A DNA stretch of 8,648 bases, taken from contig CAYZEZ010000210.1 in assembly GCA_964477295.1 (NCBI GenBank), positions 1-8,648 on the forward strand. The letters are read 5' to 3'. The notes beneath the pieces were generated by a model that was given only the letters and a program-made list of their open reading frames with translations, did not search any database and was not told the origin of the DNA. Below, in pieces: positions 1 through 6,862 of this stretch. Numbering within the stretch: position 1 is the stretch's first letter; every line of letters starts with the position of its first letter. The position numbers and the translations under genes were made by a program. The stretch is from CAYZEZ01 sp964477295 (GTDB taxonomy: Bacteria; Bacteroidota; Bacteroidia; Bacteroidales; SM23-62).

Positions 1-1095
1 GCCGGAGGAACCAGTGCCCGTCCCGAACTTAATGTAACCGACCAGGTTCTTTACGAACTGGGTGAAAGCGGGAATAAATTACTTACCATACGTGCTGAAC
101 CCTATGTAAAGGAATACATCGACAATGATCCGTATTATGATAAAAAATGGCTAGGTTTCTATTCCCGCGAGGTATCCTGGGAATTGGGGCCGGATGATCC
201 CTTTAACCTGTATTGCCCTCAGATTACCTTATATATCGGTCCTCCGGAACCAAAAATTTTCAGTGACGATGCGGATTTCGGGACTGTCGAGAACTTTGAT
301 TTTACACCTTCAAAATTTGGTTTCTGGCTGGTCAGGGAAGATGAAGGTGATGCGCGGCTTTTACTTGCTCAGAGACCTGCTCCCATCAATGGATCACCCG
401 GTGGTATAGCAGTCTATAACATGGAAACCTATGGCGATTTTGACATCAGCGTAAAAGCAAAACTAAATAAGCTCAAGGGTGAAGCTTTAGATCCCAAAGC
501 AGATTTTGTAATCGTATTTGGTCATACGGGGCCGATGGATTATACTTACATGCGTTTTACCGGGGAAGACATCAACGGTTTTTACCAGGTGGATACTACG
601 GGAGGTGGAACGGTCAGCGAAATCGGAGCCCTGAAAACGGAACCGGCTATTGCAGATACAAATTATCATGACTACAGGCTGGTACGATCAGGCACAACGG
701 TCACGGCCTACATCGATGATGCGGAATACATGACGTTAACTGATGCTGCACTTGGTGTTGAAGGAATGATCGGGCTGGGAAGTTATAATGATATTGCCCT
801 GTTTGACGACTTTGTCGAAGGAGCAGGCGGTGGTCCGGGAGCCGTTAATGACTTGAACCAAACCATGTTTAATCTCTATCCGAATCCTGCCAGTGATCAG
901 ATTCATATAGAAGCCGATCAGAATATTCAAAAACTGGTTATTACCAATATTATAGGACAGGAGATTCTCACTATAGATAACATCCTGTCAACTTCAATTA
1001 ATGTAGATATATCCGGATTTGAAACGGGAATCTACTTTATCACGGTACAAGGATCAGGAAACAAACCTTCAATCGGGAAATTACTGGTTAAATAG
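1..1095 (+). CDS. Secreted CBM96/DNRLRE-like and jelly-roll protein with T9SS sorting domain (5' truncated)
   Basis: The frame is open from base 1 to the TAG at 1093-1095 (364 residues), so the gene begins upstream of the window; a TTG at 184 is not the start, because similarity to the downstream paralogue continues before it. Residues 1-80 match the end of that paralogue's CBM96/DNRLRE-like domain (shared YELG-x-x-GNK, WLGF-x-SR and YIG-x-PEPK). Residues about 85-275 form a concanavalin-like jelly-roll region (WLVREDEGDARL, YGDFDISVKAKLNK, and FDDF at its end). Residues about 290-364 are a type A T9SS C-terminal domain, with YPNP at 293-296, a central IIGQE and a closing TGIYFITV. By family knowledge, such proteins cross the outer membrane through T9SS and are anchored or released. 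I infer carbohydrate binding; no catalytic motif was recognised. Domain names come from pattern recognition, not a profile search. Confidence 0.88.
   Translation, partial: AGGTSARPELNVTDQVLYELGESGNKLLTIRAEPYVKEYIDNDPYYDKKWLGFYSREVSWELGPDDPFNLYCPQITLYIGPPEPKIFSDDADFGTVENFDFTPSKFGFWLVREDEGDARLLLAQRPAPINGSPGGIAVYNMETYGDFDISVKAKLNKLKGEALDPKADFVIVFGHTGPMDYTYMRFTGEDINGFYQVDTTGGGTVSEIGALKTEPAIADTNYHDYRLVRSGTTVTAYIDDAEYMTLTDAALGVEGMIGLGSYNDIALFDDFVEGAGGGPGAVNDLNQTMFNLYPNPASDQIHIEADQNIQKLVITNIIGQEILTIDNILSTSINVDISGFETGIYFITVQGSGNKPSIGKLLVK
655..798 (+). repeat. Near-identical block shared with 2588-2731 (copy 1)
   Basis: These 144 bases differ from 2588-2731 at only three positions (702, 722 and 775), about 98% identity, in the same codon phase. 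One change is silent (Val GTC/GTA); two alter residues (Ala/Glu and Leu/Met). An 87-base aligned segment upstream in the same domain, starting near 436, is only about 75% identical, with most changes at third codon positions. Confidence 0.9.
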
Positions 1096-1108
1096 AGCTA
1101 AATTATTA

Positions 1109-1141
1109 ATTCATAGGTTGCCAGATTGGCAACCTATGAAT
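1109..1141 (+). terminator. Perfect 15-bp hairpin 13 bases after the first gene
   Basis: The left arm 1109-1123 pairs without mismatch with the right arm 1127-1141 around a 3-base GAT loop. The apical half is GC-richer (GGTTGCCA/TGGCAACC). Its place 13 bases after the TAG at 1095 fits transcription termination or protection of the mRNA 3' end. No T-run follows the right arm (AGCCAGTTA comes next), so it is not a textbook intrinsic terminator. Confidence 0.55.
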
Positions 1142-1353
1142 AGCCAGTTAGCGCAAAAAGAATCAGTTTCGATGTGTTATCGCACAATTGAGTTCTTAAT
1201 AGAGGCGAACTTTTATTTAAACGCCATTTGAAACAATTCATACTATTATATAAATATTATAATTATACAACTTATCAATAGTATACAAAAGCATGAGTTT
1301 TTCAATTATCCGCCAAATATTCTGCGTAAATACCTAAAGTTCAATGACTTATA
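1142..1353. other. AT-rich intergenic stretch with no gene seen
   Basis: This is the bulk of the 349-base gap between the paralogous genes. It is AT-rich and has no open frame with coding character; the frame open through 1231 is only an extension of an off-frame reading of the first gene. An 8-base inverted match (ATACTATT and AATAGTAT, around 1232-1286) is too short in such AT-rich DNA to call. No tRNA, insertion sequence or direct-repeat array was seen. Confidence 0.6.
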
Positions 1354-1385
1354 TTTGGATATTGTAAAATTTATTTATTAATTTG
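1354..1385 (+). promoter_or_regulatory. Candidate Bacteroidota-type promoter for the second secreted protein
   Basis: TTTG at 1354-1357 is followed after 20 bp by TTAATTTG at 1378-1385. The Bacteroidota housekeeping promoter has TTTG near -33 and TAnnTTTG near -7 with about 19-21 bp between them, so only the second base of the -7 element departs from consensus. Transcription would begin near 1390, giving a leader of about 55 bases before the ATG at 1445. The surrounding DNA is very AT-rich, so chance matches are possible. Confidence 0.45.
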
Positions 1386-1444
1386 TTTATAATATAAAGA
1401 ACCAACATTACCAATAACCAATCCATTAACCTAATTTAAAAAGC

Positions 1445-3025
1445 ATGAAACATTTTAACTTTTTGAAATTTTTTCTTGCTTCAATTCTTTTGTCGTTTAT
1501 GATATCAACGGCTTTTTCACAAGTCAAAATGGATACTATCTGGACCACAGCAGATGTAACACTTGGAAGTGGTACGGGCCAGGCACTTGGAGATTATAAA
1601 TCAAGAAATTTTGGAGCCGACGGCAGCATGGAGATGTGTAATTTTGATGACAATGAGGCTTTAATGTCCTATTTTGAAGCCTGGTGTAAATTTGACCTCA
1701 CCGAAGTGGCAGCATCCATTCCGGACGGGCAGGATATCCTGTATACTCAACTCCTGCTCAGGATATCCGCCAATACAGGCCAGGGGTATTATGCATATCA
1801 CCTTAAGGACATTGATGACTGGGAAGAGGGGAATGGCGATAACAATACGCTTTCTACTGAAGGTGGACTTACCTGGGACGATGCCCAGCTACTTGATTAT
1901 GAGAATGAAGCCAATTACACCCTCCTTAGAACAGTTCCTCTGGAACCTGCTCTCTTTGATGAGTTTGATGTCACATCAGCTGTTAAATACGAACTGGGAG
2001 ATGATGGAAATAAAATCATGACATTAAGATTCTCACCTTACATAACGGAATATGATGAGGTTACTAGTCCAAAAGCATGGTTGGGATTTTGGTCCAGGCA
2101 ATCACCCTGGGGTTCCCTTCATCCAGACCTGAATATTGCTGTTGATGCTCCCCACCTGGTTTTCTATATCGGTTCCCCTGAACCTAAAGATTTTAGTGAT
2201 ATTGCAAATTATGGGAATATAGATAATTATACAAAAACACCATCGAAATATGGTTACTGGCTGGTTCGTGAAGATGAGGGTGATGCACGGCTGATCATTG
2301 CAGAGAGGCCTTCTCCTATCAGTGCTACCCCTGGCGGAATTGCCGTATATGATCAGGAAACGTACGGAGATTTTGATATAAGCGTCAAGGCCAAACTGAA
2401 TAAAATTAAGAGCGAAGCGCTCGATCCGGCAGCAGATTTTGCGATTGTATTCGGCTATAAAAACAGTATGGAATACAGTTACATGTTGTTTACAGGAGAA
2501 GATAAAAACGGATTCTATACGGTGGATACCATCGGCGGATTGCACAAAACGGAAGTGGGCGATCTGAATGCTGCGCCAGCAGTTGCGGATACAAATTATC
2601 ATGACTACAGGCTGGTACGATCAGGCACAACGGTAACGGCCTACATCGATGATGAGGAATACATGACGTTAACTGATGCTGCACTTGGTGTTGAAGGAAT
2701 GATCGGGATGGGAAGTTATAATGATATTGCCTTCTTCGATGATTTTAAGGAAGGCGAAGGAGAACCCATATCCGTCAATAACCTGAATGAAACAGAATTC
2801 CAGGTTTACCCTAACCCGGCAAAGGATAAATTGTTTGTCACTTCAGACAGCAAAATTTATAAGCTTGTAGTTTCTAACATAACAGGCCAGGAGGTTGTGA
2901 AACTAAATATAATCAGATCAGGACAGGTTATAATCAATACCTCTCAACTGGAAAGTGGTATGTATTTTATAACTGTTTATGGATCCGGTAATCATTCAGC
3001 GACAAAGAAATTTATTATTGAATAA
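1445..3025 (+). CDS. Secreted CBM96/DNRLRE-like and jelly-roll protein with T9SS sorting domain
   Basis: Complete 526-residue protein. Residues 1-25 are a type I signal peptide (basic and hydrophobic, ending STAFS), with likely cleavage before Gln26. Residues about 30-243 resemble the CBM96/DNRLRE beta-sandwich: NFGADGSMEM at 55-64, the AWCKFDLT strand at 79-86, LTWDDAQLL near 142, FDVTSAV at 174-180, and a closing PHLVFYIG. CBM96 members include alginate-binding modules, but the ligand here is unknown. Residues about 250-437 form a LamG/concanavalin-like jelly roll ending FFDDF. Residues about 452-526 are a type A T9SS sorting domain (YPNP at 455-458, TGQEV, SGMYFITV). The protein is a paralogue of the preceding gene, with about 45% identity in the tail and a nearly identical block at residues 382-429. 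No catalytic residues were recognised; a binding or adhesive role at the surface is inferred. The ATG at 1445 is chosen because it gives the intact signal peptide; no Shine-Dalgarno sequence is present. Confidence 0.9.
   Translation: MKHFNFLKFFLASILLSFMISTAFSQVKMDTIWTTADVTLGSGTGQALGDYKSRNFGADGSMEMCNFDDNEALMSYFEAWCKFDLTEVAASIPDGQDILYTQLLLRISANTGQGYYAYHLKDIDDWEEGNGDNNTLSTEGGLTWDDAQLLDYENEANYTLLRTVPLEPALFDEFDVTSAVKYELGDDGNKIMTLRFSPYITEYDEVTSPKAWLGFWSRQSPWGSLHPDLNIAVDAPHLVFYIGSPEPKDFSDIANYGNIDNYTKTPSKYGYWLVREDEGDARLIIAERPSPISATPGGIAVYDQETYGDFDISVKAKLNKIKSEALDPAADFAIVFGYKNSMEYSYMLFTGEDKNGFYTVDTIGGLHKTEVGDLNAAPAVADTNYHDYRLVRSGTTVTAYIDDEEYMTLTDAALGVEGMIGMGSYNDIAFFDDFKEGEGEPISVNNLNETEFQVYPNPAKDKLFVTSDSKIYKLVVSNITGQEVVKLNIIRSGQVIINTSQLESGMYFITVYGSGNHSATKKFIIE
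2588..2731 (+). repeat. Near-identical block shared with 655-798 (copy 2)
   Basis: Second copy of the 144-base block, encoding residues 382-429 of the jelly-roll domain (the end of the sheet before the FDDF motif). The similarity drops sharply on both sides: the codon just before it differs silently (GCG here, GCA in copy 1), and after GCC the sequences part (TTCTTC here, CTGTTT in copy 1). Confidence 0.9.
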
Positions 3026-3038
3026 ATGAACCAGGTCT

Positions 3039-3085
3039 CTTGAACAGTAAGATTGAATGTGAGGGTCAGCAATGTATTGTTCAGG
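3039..3085 (+). other. Possible weak hairpin after the second secreted-protein gene
   Basis: Bases 3039-3049 can pair with 3075-3085 in an 11-bp stem that includes two G-U pairs, leaving a 25-base loop. It starts 14 bases after the TAA at 3025 and could be a weak terminator or a structured spacer within an operon. There is no T-run, and the large loop makes it marginal. Confidence 0.2.
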
Positions 3086-3102
3086 CTTTCAATTTACAAC
3101 TT

Positions 3103-3213
3103 ATGAAGACTGTGAACCAGCGTAAAAGATATTTTATCGTAGTATTAATTGAATTTATTCTGGTTTTACTGATTATTGTTGGAATCCTGGTCATACTGAG
3201 TTTTGTAATATAA
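3103..3213 (+). CDS. Possible 36-residue single-pass membrane microprotein
   Basis: A short ATG-to-TAA frame in the 249-base gap between the second secreted protein and the PKD-like lipoprotein. The N-terminus is short and basic (MKTVNQRKR, four basic residues in the first nine). It is followed by a hydrophobic run from about Tyr10 to Ile36 broken only by Glu17, enough for one transmembrane helix with the N-terminus inside. There is no cleavage motif, no lipobox and no soluble domain. It lies 77 bases after the preceding stop and 61 before the next gene on the same strand, consistent with co-transcription. No strong ribosome binding site is visible, though the neighbouring genes also lack one. 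LIE followed by aliphatic residues loosely recalls a type IV pilin N-terminus, but the Gly-Phe processing site and the globular body are missing. I do not recognise the family; it may be a chance frame. Confidence 0.4.
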   Translation: MKTVNQRKRYFIVVLIEFILVLLIIVGILVILSFVI

Positions 3214-3274
3214 GTGTAGCTTAATACCTTAAATATTAATCAATAAATATAAACAAGAGCAAAAAAGTTAAATT

Positions 3275-3715
3275 ATGAGAAAATTAAGAATCAGTTTTTT
3301 ATTGATGGTTTTTTCACTGCTGGTCATTTTTCCGGCATGTGAGAAAGAGGTTGAAGATCCGGATGGATGCTATACCCTGTCCATCAAAAAAGAAGGTGAG
3401 ATCGTCATTCTTACCGAACCATACACTGTGGAAGCCGGAACCGCCATCTCATTTAATAATTGCGGAAAAGCCGATTTCTATTCCTTTTTCTCCGGAAATC
3501 CCGGCCATATTTATGCCGAATACATTGATCCGGCGGATTCGACAACAACCGGTACGGATACCAACGCAATCGGGGATGTAAGTGTAACCTATTCTACTCC
3601 GGGCCAGTATACGGCCACTATTTTAATGACTAATCGGGCGATTAGTGACCCGGATAATATAAAGCAGCTGGTTATGAATTTTGAAATTACTGTAGAAGAA
3701 CCTGTTGAAGAGTAA
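3275..3715 (+). CDS. Small outer-membrane lipoprotein with PKD-like domain
   Basis: 146 residues. The signal peptide ends in a lipobox-like FPAC, making Cys22 the likely lipidated residue. An acidic stretch follows (EKEVEDPDG), the kind of composition associated with surface export of Bacteroidota lipoproteins, although not an exact K-(D/E)2 signal. The body is one immunoglobulin-like sandwich: FSGNPGHIY at 72-80 resembles a motif seen in PKD-type proteins beside SusCD pairs, and STPGQYTATILMTN at 107-120 is the usual PKD strand. Cys32 and Cys63 are the only other cysteines and might form a disulphide. It lies 37 bp before the SusC gene and is probably co-transcribed with it. A role as an auxiliary glycan-binding surface protein is inferred. 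Only one such domain fits this length, and no enzyme motif is visible. The ATG at 3275 is the first giving a full lipoprotein signal. Confidence 0.82.
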   Translation: MRKLRISFLLMVFSLLVIFPACEKEVEDPDGCYTLSIKKEGEIVILTEPYTVEAGTAISFNNCGKADFYSFFSGNPGHIYAEYIDPADSTTTGTDTNAIGDVSVTYSTPGQYTATILMTNRAISDPDNIKQLVMNFEITVEEPVEE

Positions 3716-3752
3716 GTCTTTATAAAGCAAATAACCTAACCTAGAAAAAATT

Positions 3753-6700
3753 ATGATAATGAGCAAATTAAAATTTAAGAAAGTATTAATGTTCTTCCTT
3801 GCAACATTACTTTCTGCTTTCAGTGTTATGGCACAGCAACGAACCATTACCGGAACGATAACAGATGTCACCGATGGCACATCACTGATAGGTGCAAATG
3901 TAGTGATCAAGGGGACCACATCGGGTACAGTAACTGATGCATCCGGACACTTTTCAATTAATGCTTCACCCAGTGATGTGCTGGTATTCTCATTTGTGGG
4001 ATATAGTGCCCAGGAGATCGAAGTGGGTGACCAGACTGAAATCAATGTCAACCTGATGCTTGCCTATGAGGCACTCGATGAACTGGTGGTTGTCGGATAT
4101 GGCTACACCAAAAAGAGTGACCTTACCGGAGCTATTGTCACCATATCCTCTGAGGATCTTGCTGTCCGTCCCGTATCCAGAATCGATTATGCTTTACTAG
4201 GACAGGCTGCCGGTGTTCAGGTAACCAATACAAGTGGAATGCCGGGATCGGGTCCTTCAATCAGGATCCGTGGACACGGATCACTTCAGACGACCAACAG
4301 CCCCTTATGGGTAATTGACGGATACATCGGTGGTGATATCAACTCCGTTGCACCTGAAGATATTGAAAGCATAGAGATCCTTAAGGATGCATCCTCTACT
4401 GCCATTTACGGGGCACGAGGAGGAAATGGTGTTATACTCGTTACTACCAAGAGGGGAAAATCAAACCAGAACAGGATTAATTTTTCCTATTACCATACGG
4501 TACAAAATGTTGAGAAATACATGGACCTTTTGAACAGGGAGGAATACTGCACCCTGAAGAACAGGGCACTTACAACGGATGGTTTTCCGGAATTTTTCAC
4601 CCAGGGACAGATTGATGGAACCGAACCCATTAACGGGTATATTGCAGATACCGACTGGCAAAAAGCGATTTTCAGGACCGCACATGTGAATTACTACAAC
4701 CTTTCAGTCTCCGGTGGAAGTGAAAAAACAACCTATGCGCTTTCGGCCAATTACCGTGAAGATGATGGCATTATTTATGATTCCGATTTTAAAAGGAGCG
4801 GTGTGCGCCTGAACCTCGATCATCAGTTCAGTGACAAGATCCATGTAGGGGTTACTTCAAGCGCCTTCCGGACAGAAGGGAATAGTTTTAGTGTAACCAC
4901 AGGGTGGTCACTCGGTGCTGCCGGCGGAGCGCTGACTTCGTTTCCTTATTATCCCCTCTACGATGACAATGGAGATTTTTATAAAGGCGAAGACCAATGG
5001 GATAATCCAAGGCTGGCAGCAGAGGACCAGGAAAACAATTCAATCACTTCCTCGATATTGGGAAATGTTTTTTTTACATATGAAATCATCAAAGGCCTTA
5101 CCTTAAAAGCAGATATTGCCGGTGACTACCGGAACAGCCAGAATAACCAGTTTGCACCATCTTATTTGCATGGCGCTACTGCTACGCGTCATTTGAACAG
5201 GGCCGGCATTTCTGATGCCAACAGCAACAAGTGGATCGGAAGCTTAACGGCCCATTACGAGAAACAAATAGCAGAAAACCACTTGATCAAAGCCCTTTTT
5301 GGCGTTGAACAACAGGTGATCAATTCCAACAGCAACAGTATGGAAGCCTGGGATGGAACCGTAAGGGAATCCTTTCTATGGTATAATATGGGAGCCTATA
5401 TAATTGACAACCGTGGAATCGGTTCAGGGGCATCAGGTAGTGTATTTAAGTCAGTATTTGGTCGTGTAGACTATAACTTCCTGAACAGGTATATCTTTGA
5501 AGCGACTGTCAGAAGGGACGGATCGTCCAAATTCGGGCCCAAGGATAAATGGGGAACATTTCCATCAGCTTCAGCTGCATGGAAATTATCCGAAGAGGAT
5601 TTTGTTAAAAATCTTGGAATCTTTGATAATTTAAAGCTTAGGGTCAGCTGGGGTATTTCAGGTAACGACAATATAGCGCTTTATCAGTGGCTTCCCAGGA
5701 TGGCCGTAGGGAACAATCGCTCAAATGCTAATTTCGGGGCTGTTGGCGGTTCAGGTGGAGATGCTTCATTTATAGGATCTTCCATCTGGATAATACCAAA
5801 TGAGAGCGTACACTGGGAGGAGCATGCACAGACCGATATTGGTTTGGATTTCGGATTCATGAACAACAGGCTGAGGCTTACTCTCGACCTGTATAACAGG
5901 AATACGACGGAACTCCTCTGGAACTATCCCCTGCCCTTGTATACAGGATATGGTGATGGCTGGAATGCAGGTACGGTAAATGTAACCTCCAATGTGGCAG
6001 CCATGAACAACAAGGGAATTGAAATGGTTCTGGGCGCCGACATCGTTGCTCAGGGTAATTTCCGGTGGTCCGTTACCGGAAACCTTTCCATTAACAGGAA
6101 TGAGGTGGTAGACCTGGCCAATGATACGGAATTTTTTGCCGGTGTGACTAAAGTAGAACCGGGTAAACCAATCGGAAACATCTGGGGTTTCATTACCGAT
6201 GGGATTTTCCAGGAAGGGGATGACATTGCCAATACTCCCAGATTCACCGGCGATGAAGGTGCCGGAGACCAGAGGTACGTTGATGCCAACGGAAACGGAG
6301 TTCTTACTGACCAGGATATGGCGGTCATAGGCAGCGCCCTGCCCGACTACATTTTTGGAATTGTGAATACATTATCCTATAAAGGATTTGAATTGCATAC
6401 GATCATCAACGGTGTACAGGGAATTGACATGTACAACGGAACCCGTCAGGGATTATCCGTAGGTGATATGGGTGAGTTCAATGGTGGTAAATGGATGCTC
6501 GATGCCTGGACACCAGAGAATCCTAATACTGACATCCCGAGAGTAAGGGACAGTTACATCGATAAAACAAGTGACCGTTTTGTAGAGGATGCTTCCTTCA
6601 TACGGGTATCAAACATACAGCTGTCTTATACAGTGCCAAATAAGATTTTATCAAGGGTAAAAATGCAGAATCTGATGGTATATGCCAGTCTGCAGAATTA

Positions 6701-6836
6701 TTTTACCATAACCAAATATTCGGGTTTTGATCCGGAAATGCATTCAGGCGGAAACAGTAACCTGAATCTGGGGTATGATAAGCATAATTACCCTTCTGTA
6801 AAAAGCCTCACTTTTGGTGTGAAGATAGGTATTTAA
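3753..6836 (+). CDS. SusC-family TonB-dependent outer-membrane transporter
   Basis: 1027 residues, a normal SusC length. The signal peptide ends VMA, with cleavage before Gln28. A carboxypeptidase-D regulatory-like domain occupies about residues 29-105 (RTITGTITD, ending FVGYSAQEIEV). The SusC hallmark VVVGYGYTKKSDLTG is at 112-126, with a probable TonB-box region just before it. The plug domain follows to about 235 (IRIRGHGSLQTTNSPLWVIDG, IESIEILKDASSTAIYGARG, GVILVTTKRG). The beta-barrel continues to the C-terminus FGVKIGI and includes RRDGSSKFG near 587 and a Ca-loop-like DANGNGVLTDQD at 844-855. The family imports oligosaccharides (some members import peptides) across the outer membrane, powered by TonB-ExbBD, in complex with SusD. 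No STN domain precedes the regulatory-like domain, so it is not of the anti-sigma-signalling type. The start may be the ATG at 3753 or at 3759; both give a good signal peptide. The ligand cannot be predicted. Confidence 0.97.
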   Translation: MIMSKLKFKKVLMFFLATLLSAFSVMAQQRTITGTITDVTDGTSLIGANVVIKGTTSGTVTDASGHFSINASPSDVLVFSFVGYSAQEIEVGDQTEINVNLMLAYEALDELVVVGYGYTKKSDLTGAIVTISSEDLAVRPVSRIDYALLGQAAGVQVTNTSGMPGSGPSIRIRGHGSLQTTNSPLWVIDGYIGGDINSVAPEDIESIEILKDASSTAIYGARGGNGVILVTTKRGKSNQNRINFSYYHTVQNVEKYMDLLNREEYCTLKNRALTTDGFPEFFTQGQIDGTEPINGYIADTDWQKAIFRTAHVNYYNLSVSGGSEKTTYALSANYREDDGIIYDSDFKRSGVRLNLDHQFSDKIHVGVTSSAFRTEGNSFSVTTGWSLGAAGGALTSFPYYPLYDDNGDFYKGEDQWDNPRLAAEDQENNSITSSILGNVFFTYEIIKGLTLKADIAGDYRNSQNNQFAPSYLHGATATRHLNRAGISDANSNKWIGSLTAHYEKQIAENHLIKALFGVEQQVINSNSNSMEAWDGTVRESFLWYNMGAYIIDNRGIGSGASGSVFKSVFGRVDYNFLNRYIFEATVRRDGSSKFGPKDKWGTFPSASAAWKLSEEDFVKNLGIFDNLKLRVSWGISGNDNIALYQWLPRMAVGNNRSNANFGAVGGSGGDASFIGSSIWIIPNESVHWEEHAQTDIGLDFGFMNNRLRLTLDLYNRNTTELLWNYPLPLYTGYGDGWNAGTVNVTSNVAAMNNKGIEMVLGADIVAQGNFRWSVTGNLSINRNEVVDLANDTEFFAGVTKVEPGKPIGNIWGFITDGIFQEGDDIANTPRFTGDEGAGDQRYVDANGNGVLTDQDMAVIGSALPDYIFGIVNTLSYKGFELHTIINGVQGIDMYNGTRQGLSVGDMGEFNGGKWMLDAWTPENPNTDIPRVRDSYIDKTSDRFVEDASFIRVSNIQLSYTVPNKILSRVKMQNLMVYASLQNYFTITKYSGFDPEMHSGGNSNLNLGYDKHNYPSVKSLTFGVKIGI

Positions 6837-6862
6837 AATATTAACATTAAATATTCAACCAG

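Noticed and set aside
184..186. TTG as a start codon for the first protein
   Set aside because: The frame is open from base 1, and its residues before this codon align with the paralogue's CBM96-like domain, so the gene begins outside the window.
1232..1286. Inverted 8-base match ATACTATT/AATAGTAT as an operator or attachment site
   Set aside because: It is short and widely spaced in very AT-rich DNA, so it is likely by chance.
1096..1444. Mobile element remnant between the paralogues
   Set aside because: There is no transposase frame, terminal inverted repeat or target duplication; the paralogy is better explained by tandem gene duplication.
2102..2602. 166-codon minus-strand frame inside the second secreted-protein gene
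   Set aside because: It is antisense to a well-supported coding region, its residue composition is unlike a real protein (rich in Cys, Ile and Arg), and no family is recognisable.
3127..3210. Type IV pilin-like N-terminus in the microORF
   Set aside because: The LIE plus aliphatic pattern is suggestive, but there is no Gly-Phe prepilin cleavage site, the Glu is not at +5, and there is no globular domain; hydrophobic helices often look alike.
3623..4051. 142-codon minus-strand frame across the lipoprotein/SusC junction
   Set aside because: It overlaps two confident genes on the opposite strand and has no recognisable domain or signal.
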